DNA of 64,000 bases. Source: Romanomermis culicivorax. Taxonomy: Eukaryota; Nematoda; Enoplea; Mermithida; Mermithidae. The notes beneath the pieces were generated by a model. It made no database searches. It worked only from the letters and a program-made list of their open reading frames with translations, and had not been told where the DNA came from. Below are positions 45,582-56,991 of this stretch, in pieces (position 1 is the first letter of the stretch; every line of letters begins with the position of its first letter). The stretch spans positions 1,238,001-1,302,000 of the forward strand of contig CAWUHX010000014.1 in the NCBI GenBank assembly GCA_963922205.1, read 5' to 3'. Position numbers and translations under genes: made by a program.

Positions 45582-47709
45582 TTGCACAAAATGTTGCAGC
45601 CGAAGATTATTGACCTGTCCACTGCAGATGCTTCGAAAGCTTTAGTAGCTGGTTCGATTTTTGGTTGCTCCCAAAACCTCCCCAAAGCCATCGAACGGCT
45701 AGAAAGTGATACTTTTCAGTCATTTGCAATCGAGTCCAGTAAACGTTTTCATAACGATGAAAAGAAATTTTTTCTCAAAGCTTGTTCTAGTTTGCAGGAA
45801 TGGTATTCGTTGAAGGGCAACTGGCATAGGCCTATGACCCAATCAAAGTTATTTCGGAGCTGTGGGGTGTAGCTGTCGTTTAAATATTAATTTCAGTAAT
45901 GCAGAAAATAAACTGAAAGTCACCGGCTCGAATTTTAAACATAATCACGAAGTTTCTGAAGAATTATTGTCTCATTTCCAACATAAAAGAAGATTAGACG
46001 GAGATGCAAGAGATTTCATTGTAAAAGCAGCCCCGTTGGGAGCTAATGTAAAATTAATTGCTGAGGAAATTCGCTCCACTGAAGGTAAACAAGTGACTAA
46101 TCATGATATTAGAAACATCATAGATGCTGCTCGCAGTTCTGAGAAAGCCAACGAAGTTTCCAAAACCATTTATTATCTTGAAAACGTGAAAAAGACTGAT
46201 CCAGGCTCGTATCTCAAAGTTATATCAGACCCACAATCGAATGTTGTGGATATAATCTTTTTTCAAACTAGTCTCATGCGTCAATGGCTTATCGAATTTC
46301 CAGAATTAGTTGGAGTAGATGGAACTTATCCTTTAAACAACATCAACTATGTTCTTTTTTTATTCAATGCGCTAGATAAGAATCGTATCAGTCCCATTGT
46401 TGCTGCAGCATTTTTGAGCTTGGAGACTGAATATCTTGTGACATCTTGTTTCGAACAGTTTAAAATCAGTAATCAGGATAGCGTAGACAAACTAAAATTG
46501 TTGTTTTGAACAAAGATTTTGAGTCCCTTAAGGCGGCTCAGAATACTTTCCAGAATGCAACTGTTTTACTATGTATGGTTCATGTCGAGCGAAATTTTCA
46601 GAAGATTATTCAGGAAATGAAGTGAGTCATGTGAGATAGGCAAGTCTAATTTGACTTTACAGAATATCAAAGAACGTGCATTGACGTTACTGAAAAGACT
46701 ATTACGCGCAAGAAAGTTTGACGTCTTCGATGACAGTTGGACTGCGCTCCTGAATGATAAATTAATCCCAAGTCATTTCAAAGAAATTTTCACATCTAAC
46801 TGGATGAGTTGTAAGGAAATGTGGGCTTATGTCTTTCAGAAAAATCTCACGAATTTAGGAATTAATGATACTAATCAGATTGAAGCACAAAATAAACATA
46901 TCAAAGACGTAATAAATCCCTATTCGCGGATGTCGTTATGCATCAAAAATCTGATAAAATTTATTTCTATGCATACGTTCAATGTAAAGCATCGGGAATA
47001 CGTGGAAAAATGTAAAGGCAAAATTATTCCCAACATTCTTTCATTAGAACAAAAAGAATTTCTGTTCAAACATTTCACCGATTTTGCTGCTTCTAAGCTC
47101 AGTGCAGAATATAATTTGTTTCAGAGAGACCTTCGAAAATTTCAGATCATCAACAATGATGGAGCGATTAATGTTTCCAGAATGTATTCTGACTCCAAAT
47201 ATACCATTATACAGGATCGCAAATGTTCTTGTGAATTTTTCTGCCATTTTGAGTTGCCTTGTCGTCACATTATGGCTGTTAGAAATTCGGAAAATTTAGA
47301 AATATTTGATTTGAACCTTATTTCACAACATTTCCAATGGTTTAAATTCGTTACGTCTGTTCCTGATAACTTCAGTCATGATCCATTGTTGGAAAAAATT
47401 CCCGAAAATTCTATCACAATACATAGATATTTCAAAAAATAGAATTCTGTCTGTAAATGAAAAATATAACAAAATGTTGAAACTAGCCAAGCAAGTTTGT
47501 GACGTCTGCAGCAAATTAAGTTTCACAGGATTTGAAAAGCAATATGAACAGTTAAAAAAATTTTTCAATAGCCTGAATACATCTGAGCCTATGTCGATGG
47601 TTATTTTAAAAACTGATGAACTAGTGGAAAACAGCTTCGATTTGGAAACAGCAAATGCTGCAACTGATGTTAGCATGTCGAAAACTGGCAGCATCGTGAG
47701 CGATCTTTT
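45582..47709 (+). pseudogene. MULE transposase, disrupted
   Basis: Consecutive frames read as one transposase. An N-terminal Cys/His region comes first (CGV...CSCRLNI, then NFKHNHEVSEE at about 45855-45965, FLYWCH/WRKY-GCM1-like). The MULE core follows (RQWLIEFPELVGVDGTYPLN at about 46280, then FLFNALDKNRISPIVAAAFL and CMVHVERNF). Last is a SWIM zinc finger, CSCEFFCHFELPCRHIMAV at 47227-47283. The enzyme would cut and paste the element by binding the long TIRs. Frameshifts lie near 45860, 46495 and 47430, and a possible 41-nt intron (46622-46662) does not restore phase. The Gypsy element enters the last few codons at 47710. Past it, about 17 more codons (from 55830) stay in phase to a TGA at about 55875. 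The gene is inactive as it stands. Confidence 0.85.
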
Positions 47710-48596
47710 TGTAACGTACCTGCTAAAGCAGTACTGTAAATATGTAGCATACTGTATGTGATAGACATTTATTAGATATTATTTTATTTTCGCATTTTAT
47801 CGTCTCAAGGGTGTCTGGGATTCACACCCAAACATTCCTATAAAATTACGTGAAGTACTTTATTTTGATCCGTTCAAACCCCGGTAGCCCAATTAAGATG
47901 CCCTAATTAATTTGCACAAACGGCAGCTGTTCCCCTAGAACCTACACTAAACTACACATTCCACAGCTACCGTAATCCCCCGTAAAAATCGTAAACAACA
48001 CCTGCACACAGTAAAATACGTAGAAGCCCCTCCAGACAGTAGTCTCAAGTGTCACGGTAAGGGCGGCCCCACAAAACATGTGTATACAGAGAAACCGATA
48101 CAAGAAGCATGCACAGAAGCACAAAGGTGTGGACAAGCCCACCGTAGAAAGCAAGCCGAGCACGAAAAGCATACAGTACCAGGAAAGCATTAGAAAGGCA
48201 TAACTAAGAAAGCATAAAAAGCGTAGCAGGAAGTGACGATTGGCGGAAGAAGATGGACAGAAGCTCGACCTCCCCCGACGCCCAGGGAGTGGCCAAAGCG
48301 TCGTATAAAAGAAGAAGCAAAGCGTGATTTAGTTAGTTGTTAGTTATTATTTTTTTGTGAATTTTGATCCGTGGCCCTTCGTTTTTATTTGCAAGCAACC
48401 GTCTTCGAAAGCAATCAAACCGCATCGTATATTTTATTTGCAAGCAACCGGGCCGTCCCTTTTTGTTATTCGACGTTCAAGCGACCGTCGATCATTCGTG
48501 TATTATCGCCCCTATTGTACCGCATCTGCCCCTTTGTTCCCCCGGTAGCGACCGTTGGTTGAAAGTAAAGTACCTCACACAAATCTGGTCGTTACA
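47710..48596 (+). repeat. 5' LTR
   Basis: 887 bp, TGTAACGTACC...GTCGTTACA. It contains CGTATAAAAG (about 48300), a likely core promoter. The sequence directly after it (TATTTTGGTGACCG) contains TGG and may be the primer-binding site, but I cannot name the tRNA. Confidence 0.93.
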
Positions 48597-48839
48597 TATT
48601 TTGGTGACCGTACCGTACCCTTAACCGCTGGAACTCCCTGCCCCGAATTAGGTGTACTCTTATCGGGGCATTTAGAAGCATTAGATAATACAGTAGTAAT
48701 CATTTCCTACAGTAAGACAGTATTCGTAGAAAGCAAACTGGAAATCCCCTCTAACGAAACATTAAGCGATACATTTAAACGAATACAGCGTGAAGCAAAA
48801 ATTAAAGCATTTAAGCAGAAATCCCAACATAAACCAAGA

Positions 48840-49954
48840 ATGACCCACCAAACGCAAGATCATTTAGGAGAAATGGTTAGAGAACAGATAAACGATTTAT
48901 TTTCAGAACATTTTCGTACCCTGCGCACACAATTGAATCAGAATACAGTAAAACCAACCCTAATAGACGATCTAAGAACAGCAAACATTCGTAATAACAT
49001 GGCAAATAATTTTTACGCGAAACCTACAGTATTCACAGGCGGCTTGACCCAACATTTTGGCAAATGGAACAAAAGATTAGAACAATTCATGCACTCCAAG
49101 GCATGAAAGATACAGATGTAGTTGGCATGTTTAGAGATTCATTTAGGTGGAGCCGCGTTAGCAAAATTCAAAAGTTTAGCAAATTCCGAAAACCCTCCCC
49201 ACACATACGAGCAGTATAAAGTCCAATTACAGGCATTTTTCCAAACAATAGAGATAATGAGCTACATCAACAATTCTTACGCGAGAGAAAGCAAAAGCAA
49301 TCAGAAACAGTAACTAAATTCTTGTTTGATCTAGAACATCTCGCAACCCTCGCCTACCCTAACTTTAACACAGACGCACGAGAAATGATCATAAAACCCC
49401 TCTTTGTAGAAAACATGCAAAACGAAATCAGGAAAGCAATTAAGTATAGAAGGTTTACAACTTTAAAAGAAATGTCAGACGAAGCAGCTTACATCGAACA
49501 GCAAATCCTTAGAAATGAGTTAAAATCTAAGGCCCTTCCCTTGATACCCCCAAAACCCGAACCCATCTTTTCCCTAACCAAAAATACAGACCAATAGGAC
49601 CTTTTGCATCAGCTAGAACAACAAGTAAAAGATTTACAGTTGCAGATCAAACAAAAACCTCAACCCCCACAACAGAGTAGCTACAACAATTTCAGTAACA
49701 ATACTTTCAGCAGGAATAATGCTTACAGGAACAATACCACCCCTAGGCAACCCACATGCTTCCAGTGTGGACAACTTGGACACGTAGCTCGTAATTGTAA
49801 ATCAGTAGGCACCCGAAAATCATGTGAAATCTGTTTCCGTAATAATCACAGTACACGTGATTGTAAAAGCCCATGCATTAACTGCTCCCAAACAGGACCA
49901 AACAGTACAAATAGCATCTTGGAATGGAAAATCTATGACAGGTACATTAGGTGA
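48840..49954 (+). pseudogene. Gypsy gag (capsid and nucleocapsid), frameshifted
   Basis: Gag forms the particle shell and binds RNA. The frame that starts upstream at about 48600 includes an ATG at 48840, a plausible start. Capsid-like sequence runs to about 49590 with a compensated frameshift pair (about 49095-49125), another shift near 49245 and a TAG at 49595-49597. Two zinc knuckles of the form CX2CX4HX4C follow (CFQCGQLGHVARNC at about 49758 and CEICFRNNHSTRDC at about 49824). The nucleocapsid frame ends at 49954 and overlaps the next frame by about 130 nt in the +1 direction. This could be a programmed shift or one more mutation. Confidence 0.8.
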
Positions 49955-52121
49955 CCTAGGGTCATGCAAACCGACATCAGGTCATTGTGTCACAGCTGAT
50001 GGATCCATTATCTGGAATGAAACAGCATTGGAAAACTTATGCCCCTTCGAATACAACAATACACATCCCATCAAACTCATGCAAACCCACATGATAATAG
50101 AAGAGCTACAAGGTGCATTCTCGGTTAAAAACACAGTCTTTTCGAACCCCAATTGCCCAGAAATCCAAGACAGCATTCTAACTGAACAAGGCATTGTTGT
50201 ACAATTAGACAAAAGCACACCACATCGTAATGCATTTTTAACCCCAAAAACCAACAAAACCCATACTACACTCTACGATTTTGATGATTTTGAACCCATT
50301 AACGCGAAACTAAATTATCTAGCAGACAAAATCCAGGAATTCGAAATTCAAAATTTCAAAAACGTATGGAGTGAATTATGCAGACAGGCACAGCGTCACC
50401 TTGATCTCGTATGGCAAATTTTGCGCCTTGATGCAACCCTCAGAGCATGTGCATTTCTACAGCGAACCGACATCATAGCAGAATTCACAGGAGAAGCCCT
50501 CACAGTCTGGCCCTGCAAACAAGTAAACGCATCCAAAGTCTTTTACAACCATAAAATCAACAAAACATGCTACAAACTTTTGCCCATTCTCGTAGGAACT
50601 GAACTCATGTTTTGCAATCCAGGAGGCAACAATTTGACCCCTTTTTCACAAACCATTGACTGCCATCATATGCATGTAGCCCTTTACAAACAGAATAATA
50701 CATTGGTCAGTGAAACAGGATCCACGCATGTCACAAATTTACCTTTAGAAATCGTCTGGAACCAAAATTTTTCCCTTTTCCATTTTAATACACCCGCTAT
50801 TTTTCATGATAAACTTGCAACTATTTCAACCAACTTACTCTTGTTGAAACAATATATTTACAAAACTCATACACTCGAAAATGTTGTTAAAAAACTCGTC
50901 AATTACACTGCCCAAATGTCCCTCAATTCCAATACAGTTTACAACATGATCTCAGGCACTGGCCAAGCACTTGGAAATACCCTCTCTGGCGCCAGTCAAG
51001 GCATAGAACATGTAATGACCGGTACCACCCAAAGTCTCACGGACAGATTAAACAATTTACTCAAAGGACCCCTACAAATCATTATAAATCTAGCCGTTAT
51101 TACTGTAGTTATTGCAGGCGTCTTTTATTCCTTTCTCATTCTTCGAAAATATTTCCCTTCTTCCAAGCATCATGCCACAAACGAACATACATATGAAATA
51201 CCATCAAACAACAGACATTTACATGAGACCATCCCCCCATCATTCCGCCATGCCCTCTTAGAACTAGCTAAACCTCGTGGGGCACAAACGCAGCAGAAAT
51301 ACGTCCTTGTATACATTGATACCCCCCGAACCCCTGCAATCGAACTCATTATTCAAATTCACCAATCTGCGTCAAACAAGCCACCCCAAAATGTACCTGA
51401 CAAACATACCCCTCATATTCCAATCACACTTAACGGCAAATTAATCACAAAAGGCATGATTGACACTGGTGCAGTCTACTCACTCATTGATTCAGGCATC
51501 GCTCAAATCTTGCAGTTAGACATGAAACCCCCGCTAGTCCAAGCAAAAGCAGCAAATAATCTCCCAATTCATTTTGTAGGGACCACCTTTGTCACAGTGA
51601 CAGCCCAAACAATCCAGGAAACAATAATGGTCCATGTCCAAAAAGATTGCACAGCAGACATCCTTCTAGGCAAAAACTTTCTCAGTCGATTTTCGGAATA
51701 TACTATCAACAATCAAAAGTCCCAGCTCAAATTCGGCAATGTCATACTACCTTGTGATGGCCTAGAATATAGCCCCCTTTCGACCCGTGGTGGAACTTAT
51801 CTAGACGAGAAATTAGAATTACCACCCCATACAGTAACCAAATTTACTGTCCCCTTGCCCAAATTGTACTTACAAGTTGAACAGCTTGAATTTACTCCAA
51901 AACCCAAACAGAATGCCAAAGTTCATTTCGCAGCTTGTGTCTCTGAGGACCAAGACAGTCGCATACGCATATCGGTCCTAAACGCACAAGAAACAGCTCA
52001 AACTCTTTACCCTGGCACATGCATCGGTACAGTCTCATGTTACATCCGAAAACAAAATGCTTCCGCTAACATAACCCCATCCACGCAAAACCAGCCCAAT
52101 CATTTTGATAAATTCACATAG
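49824..52121 (+). pseudogene. Env-like region fused in frame to Gypsy protease
   Basis: One 765-codon open frame; its first Met lies inside the nucleocapsid region and is unlikely to be used. From about 49935 to 51200 the protein resembles the ectodomain, membrane anchor and short tail of a retroelement envelope glycoprotein. It has many Cys residues, many N-glycosylation sites (NET, NNT, NKT, NFS, NYT), a PCKQVNAS...KTCYKLLP segment and a hydrophobic anchor at about 51073-51141 (IIINLAVITVVIAGVFYSFL). No signal peptide precedes it. Protease follows at about 51400-51760 with active-site DTGA (51462-51473) and an ILLGKNFL flap-side motif. The frame ends at TAG 52119-52121. Envelopes normally lie 3' of integrase. 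Which viral envelope family this derives from I cannot say. Confidence 0.75.
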
Positions 52122-53486
52122 TTAAAAGAAAATGTTAACTTAACCTCCAGTGATCTCACAGAAACCGAGAAAACGCAACTTCTACGAGCCCTATCGAAGT
52201 ATCCTACATTATATGCTAAATCCAAAATGGACGTAGGTAGAACCACCCTTGTTTCACATACAATTGACACCAATGGCTCCTAACCCGTACGTAGACAACT
52301 TTATCGGACTTCACCAAAAGAAAAGCAAATCATACAAACAGAAGTTGAGCAACTCGCAGCAGCAGGTGTCATAAGCCAAAGTAATTCCCCATGGTGTACC
52401 AACACAGTTTTAGTCCCGAAAAAAGATAGAGGCAATCGTTTATGCATTGATTTTAGAGGCCTCAATAAGGTCACCAAAAAAGATACTTACCCCTTGTCCC
52501 ATAAAGACGAAATTCTAGACACCCTGCATGGAATGAAATATTTTACATCCCTCGATCAATCCAATGCATATTATTCCATTCCCATAGCACAAGCAGACAG
52601 AGAAAAAACGGCGTTTAATTGCTCAGCCGGCCAGTATCAATTCAATTACCTCCCCTTTGGACTCACCAATGCCCCAGCCACCTTCCAAAGGCTAATGGAT
52701 GTTATTCTTTCGGGACTCCAATGGAACACATGCGTTGTCTATCTCAACCATGTTTTAGTCTTCGCAAATTCCCATGCCCAAATGCTGGAAGGTTTAGACA
52801 CTATTCTTGCCAGATTCTCACAAGCAGGCCTTAAGCTAAACATACAAAAATGCAAATTCTGCCAACCCCAAGTCCAATACTTAGGCCACGTCATTTCTGA
52901 ACAAGGCATTTCACCAGATCCCCATAAGGTACAGGCCATCTGTGACATACCCACACCCAAAAGTTCAAAAGAAGTTAAGTCATTCCTTGGCGTACCCTCG
53001 TATTATCGCAGATTCATCCCAAATTGCTCCCAAGTTTCCAGCCCACTCACAGCTCTACTCAAAAAGCATTCGGAATTTTCGTGGGACCCCGAACACCAGA
53101 ACGCATTCACCAAGCTAAAAGAATTACTCATTCATGCCCCAATACTGCAGCATCCCGATTTCACAAAACCATTTATTCTGCAAACTGAGGCCTCAAAACT
53201 CGGAATAGGTGCCATTCTCAGTCAACTAGATAGTAAAGGTCAGGATCGTCCCATTGCTTTTGGGAGCCGCACATTGAAACCTGCAGAATGCAACTACCTG
53301 ATAACTGAGTTGGAAACCCTTGCAGTAGTAGAGTTTGTCAAATATTTCCGCCCCTACCTTTTCCAGCAACATGTTATTGTACACACTGATCATACAGCAG
53401 TTCAGGCAGTCTTACAAAAGGGAAACCCGTCCCCTCGCATTGCCCGTTGGAGATTAGCCCTCTCCAGTATTCAGTTAGACATTTGA
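52122..53486 (+). pseudogene. Gypsy reverse transcriptase and RNase H, inactivated
   Basis: Continues the protease frame past the TAG, with another stop (TAA 52281-52283) before the palm domain. Recognisable blocks include PWCTNTVLVPKKDRGNRLCI, TSLDQSNAYYSIPI, FNYLPFGLTNAPATFQRLMD, LGHVISEQGI and FLGVPSYYRRFIP, all Ty3/Gypsy-type. The polymerase motif that should be Y-x-D-D reads YLNH (52740-52751), so both catalytic Asp residues are replaced. The first RNase H Asp is Glu (53187-53189). The frame ends at TGA 53484-53486. Confidence 0.92.
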
Positions 53487-54908
53487 CCTAAGAAGGGCAC
53501 TGCTAACCGCAACGCAGATGCTGTTTCTCGATTCCCCTCACAGACAGCGAAGCAATCCTTTGATATTGAGCAATTAGAAACCTGCCCTGAAATATCAACA
53601 ATCAATTCTGTTCTTGAGGCCGAAGCAACTGAACAAGAAGAGCAACAGAAAAATTTCGCTGAACTACAACGCACTGACCCAACTGTCAAAAGCATTTTAG
53701 CAAAAATCGCCCAAAAACACCCCCTTACCCTGATCAAATTCGCAGTACATCAAAACATCCTCTTCCGTATAGTTGACAAACAAGCAAAACTCTACATTCC
53801 TAAGTCACAGGTCCAGCACCTCATTGCCTCACATCATGACAGCAAATTCACAGGTCATTTTGCGGCCCGAAAAACTTTACACTTGCTCAGACAAAAATAT
53901 TTTTGGCCCCAAATGAGCCGTGATATCAAATGTTACTGCAAAACTTGCCACCCATGCCAGACACAGAAAGCCCTCCGACACAAAATACATGCGAATCTTG
54001 TACCAATTCAGCCGACTGGCCCATTTGATAGAGTTGGTGTTGATTGCATGGGACCATTACCCCTCACTGAAGACGGCAACCGATTCATTGTCGTTTTCAT
54101 CCATTATTTCACAAAGTATGTGGAGGCATTCCAGACCCCTGACATCACTGCAGCCACTATCGCCAAGTTATTCGTAACCAAAATTGTTTGCCGTAATGGG
54201 TCCCCAAAAATCATCCATTGTGATCGTGGCTCCGATTTTGTATCCGATCTCTTCTCACAGATAACTAGTTTATGCAATACTCAGAAAATTCATACCACCC
54301 CATACCATCCCATTGCCAACGGGGAAGTTGAGCGTTGCAACCAAACTTTAGCCACCCCTATCCGCATGTACATCAATTCAAATCACTCTGATTGGGATAC
54401 TTATCTGCCCTATGCCGTTTTTTCAATCAATATTCATAAAAATGATAGCACATCGTATCCCTCATTTGAATAACTCCGTGGTAGGCAAGCTAATCTGCTG
54501 TCAGAGGCAGCCTTGAATTTTTTCCCCACGTCCTACACGGTTGATTTAGACGATTACGCCCTTCGCGTAAAATCGCATTTTACAGAAGCACTCTCAACCG
54601 TGCAGAAAAGTTTACAAAAAGCCCAGGACCACTATACCCGTCAGTATAACAAGCATGCTCAGAACATACATTACAAGGCAGGTGATCTTTACAAAAATCA
54701 TTCGTGTAAACAGGGGCTGACTCCCAAATTCCTCCCTCGCCAAAACGGGCCCTATACAGTTACAAATTTCATGTACCTCAACGTTACACTCAAACACCCC
54801 CATGAGAATATTACATTTACGGTACATGTCAACGAGACAACCCCTTTCTACCCTCGGAAAGCACCCATCGAAACCGCCCCCATCTCTCCTCAACCTCGAA
54901 AGCCTTGA
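53487..54908 (+). pseudogene. Gypsy integrase
   Basis: Same frame as RT, after the TGA. An N-terminal HHCC zinc region (ASHHDSKFTGHF ... CKTCHPCQTQK, about 53830-53970) leads to the core with Asp (VDCMGPL, about 54042), Asp (HCDRGSDF, about 54222) and Glu (GEVERCN, about 54330). The DDE triad is therefore kept. A TAA at 54471-54473 breaks the frame. The C-terminal part has a GPYTV module typical of Gypsy integrases and ends at TGA 54906-54908, about 30 bp before the right LTR. There is no envelope after it. Confidence 0.92.
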
Positions 54909-54939
54909 ATGAGGATGTTCAACTCCGGAAGGAGGGAAA

Positions 54940-55825
54940 TGTAATGTACCTGCTAAAGCAGTACTGTAAATATGTAGCATACTGTATGTGATAGACATTT
55001 ATTAGATATTATTTTATTTTCGCATTTTATCATCTCAAGGGTGTCTGGGATTCACACCCAAACATTCCTACAAAATTACGTGAAGTACTTTTTTTTTATC
55101 CGTTCACACCCCGGTAGCCCAATTAAGATGCCCTAATTAATTTGCACAAACGGCAGCTGTTCCCCTAGAACCTACACTAAACTACACATTTGACAGCTAC
55201 CGTAATCCCCCGTAAAAATCGTAAACAACACCTGCACACAGTAAAATATGTAGAAGCCCCGCCAGACAGTAGTCTCAAGTGTAATGGTAGCGGCGGCCCC
55301 ACAAAACATGTGTATACAGAGAAACCGATACAGGAAGCATGCACAGAAGCACAAAGGTGTGGCCAAGCCCGCCGTAGAAAGCAAGCGGAGCACGAAAAGC
55401 ATACAGTACCAGGAAAGCATTAGAAAGGCGTAACTAAGAAAGCATAAAAAGCATAGCAGGAAGCGAGGATTGGCGGAAGAAGATGGACAGAAGCTCGAGC
55501 TCCCGCGATGCCTAGGGAGTGCCAAAGCGTCGTATAAAAGAAGAAGCAAAGCGTGATTTAGTTAGTTGTTAGTTATTATTTTTTTGTGAATTTTGATCCG
55601 CGGCCGTTCGTTTTTATTTGCAAGCAACCGTCTTCGAAAGCAATTAAACCGCATTGTATATTTTATTTGCAAGCAACCGCGCTGTCCCTTTTTGTTATCG
55701 GACGTTCAAGCGACCATCAATCATTCGTGTATTATCGCCCATATTGTACCGCCCGCGCCCCTTTGTTCCTGCCGTAGCGACCGTTTGTTGAAAGTAAAGT
55801 ACCTCACACAAATCTGGTCGTTACA
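54940..55825 (+). repeat. 3' LTR
   Basis: 886 bp, TGTAATGTACC...GTCGTTACA, preceded directly by a purine tract (54927-54939). TTTT follows on the host side, after which the MULE transposase frame resumes. Confidence 0.93.
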
Positions 55826-56572
55826 TTTTGCCATCAGTGTCAAACCACAATGTTGAGAAAGAGATCTGATGATTTTAGTGAGGCTTCCGAGTTCAAAAAT
55901 GATCAAGACTCACCAGATCAGTTACTTTCTTTTAGAAAACAGCGTAAGATCATGGGTAATGTAAAGGGTTTGACAGAGAAGCAAAGGTGTTTGTGTAAAA
56001 AGCAAATAAAAACTTAAACTCTCTCAAGCAGAAGCCAATAGTATTAACTGTGGTGACTTTATTAGAGATAATATTTCGAATAAAGTATCGGATTTGATCC
56101 GACTATTTTTCAACTGCGATTATCCATCTCCACCAACCCAACGTTTGAAAAAACAAAATGGCCGTTTTGTGCAAATTATGAAGTTCAATGGCTTGCATAT
56201 AACAATCCATCCCGAAAATCATCGAAAAATTAAGCTATATTGTGCACAAAAGTTCCCTCATAAATTGATATCGACCAGTTTATCATGTAAATCGAATAGA
56301 TTTTAATAAATTTGTACAGAAATTAGGATAATTATGAAAATATAAACTGTATGCAATGTGCCAGGCTGAATAGGTAACAGATGTCAAATGTGCAATCTGA
56401 TCCGCAAGATATAAACATCAATGAAAAGTTGGTAAGATGAGATATACTGTATTTTTCGTACGGCTAATAGGTCTTATATAGCAGGCACTATTAACAGTAT
56501 ACTGCAAATATAAAATATTATATTCGCCGTATCCGGCTAATAGACACTGCCGCAGGCTGGGCTGGGCTTATT

Positions 56573-56830
56573 TGAGTGTTTTTTTGTGCCAAATGGTTTT
56601 TGGTTTTTGGCATGTGCCAAAAACATGTTTTTTTGTGCCAAAAACATGGTTTTTGGCACAAAAAAATTTGGATTGGCACAAAAAATTTTCGGCCGTTTGT
56701 GCTAATTGACACAAATTTTTTGACTGATCTAAGGCCAAATTTCCATGATTTTTTTTTAGCCATTTTAGGGGCCGAAAGCGCAAAATTTTATCGGCGCTCC
56801 CCGCCGGGCCGAATCAATGGTTATAATTAC
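56573..56830. mobile_element. Family C element, one-armed fragment
   Basis: GAGTGTTTTTTTGTGCC and several TTGTGCC/GGCACAAA inversions, ending near CGGCGCTCCCCGCCGGG and ATCAATGG. It corresponds to one arm of 6578-7417. No duplication was found. It begins 12 bp after the MULE target duplication. Confidence 0.6.
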
Positions 56831-56991
56831 TGACTTACTTTTATTTGTCCCGAACGCGGGTGAATTTCATTCGAATAGTATATTTGTATTATCGCAGCAG
56901 ACTTTGAGATTATCAATGACTAGTAAATAAATCGAAATTGTTAACTGTATGCATTCTTCTTGAATTCAGAAGAACTATAACCACCGTTTTT

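Larger units (their letters stand above)
47710..55825 (+). mobile_element. Ty3/Gypsy LTR retrotransposon with misplaced env-like region (degenerate)
   Basis: An 8,116-bp element flanked by TTTT (47706-47709, 55826-55829). LTRs are 47710-48596 and 54940-55825, each TGTAA...TTACA. A purine tract GGAAGGAGGGAAA abuts the right LTR. The order is gag capsid, two CCHC knuckles, env-like region, protease, RT, RNase H, integrase. By eye the LTRs differ at about 45 positions plus at least one indel (near 5%). Everything from the env-like region on is one frame broken by four stops, and gag has frameshifts and one stop, so the element is dead. It is an endogenous element in the MULE transposase gene. 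Confidence 0.93.
43769..56551 (+). mobile_element. MULE DNA transposon, interrupted by an LTR retrotransposon
   Basis: 12,783 bp, about 4.7 kb without the nested retroelement. Terminal inverted repeats of about 350-360 bp (43769-44128 and about 56203-56551) begin GGCAGTGTCTATTAGCCGG and agree closely. A perfect 9-bp target duplication GCAGGCTGG flanks it (43760-43768, 56552-56560). Long TIRs, a 9-bp duplication and a transposase with a SWIM zinc finger identify a Mutator-like element. Its transposase gene is broken, so it is not autonomous now. Confidence 0.95.

Noticed and set aside
46622-46662. A 41-nt intron in the MULE transposase
   Set aside because: Donor and acceptor look acceptable, but joining them does not restore the downstream phase. 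Kept only as a possibility.
47942-48624. ORFs within the LTRs (also 55172-55856)
   Set aside because: The same frames appear in both LTRs with unequal lengths. They are non-coding LTR sequence.
49982-50257. 91-codon minus-strand frame opposite the env-like region
   Set aside because: It is antisense to a long coherent frame and has no recognisable content.
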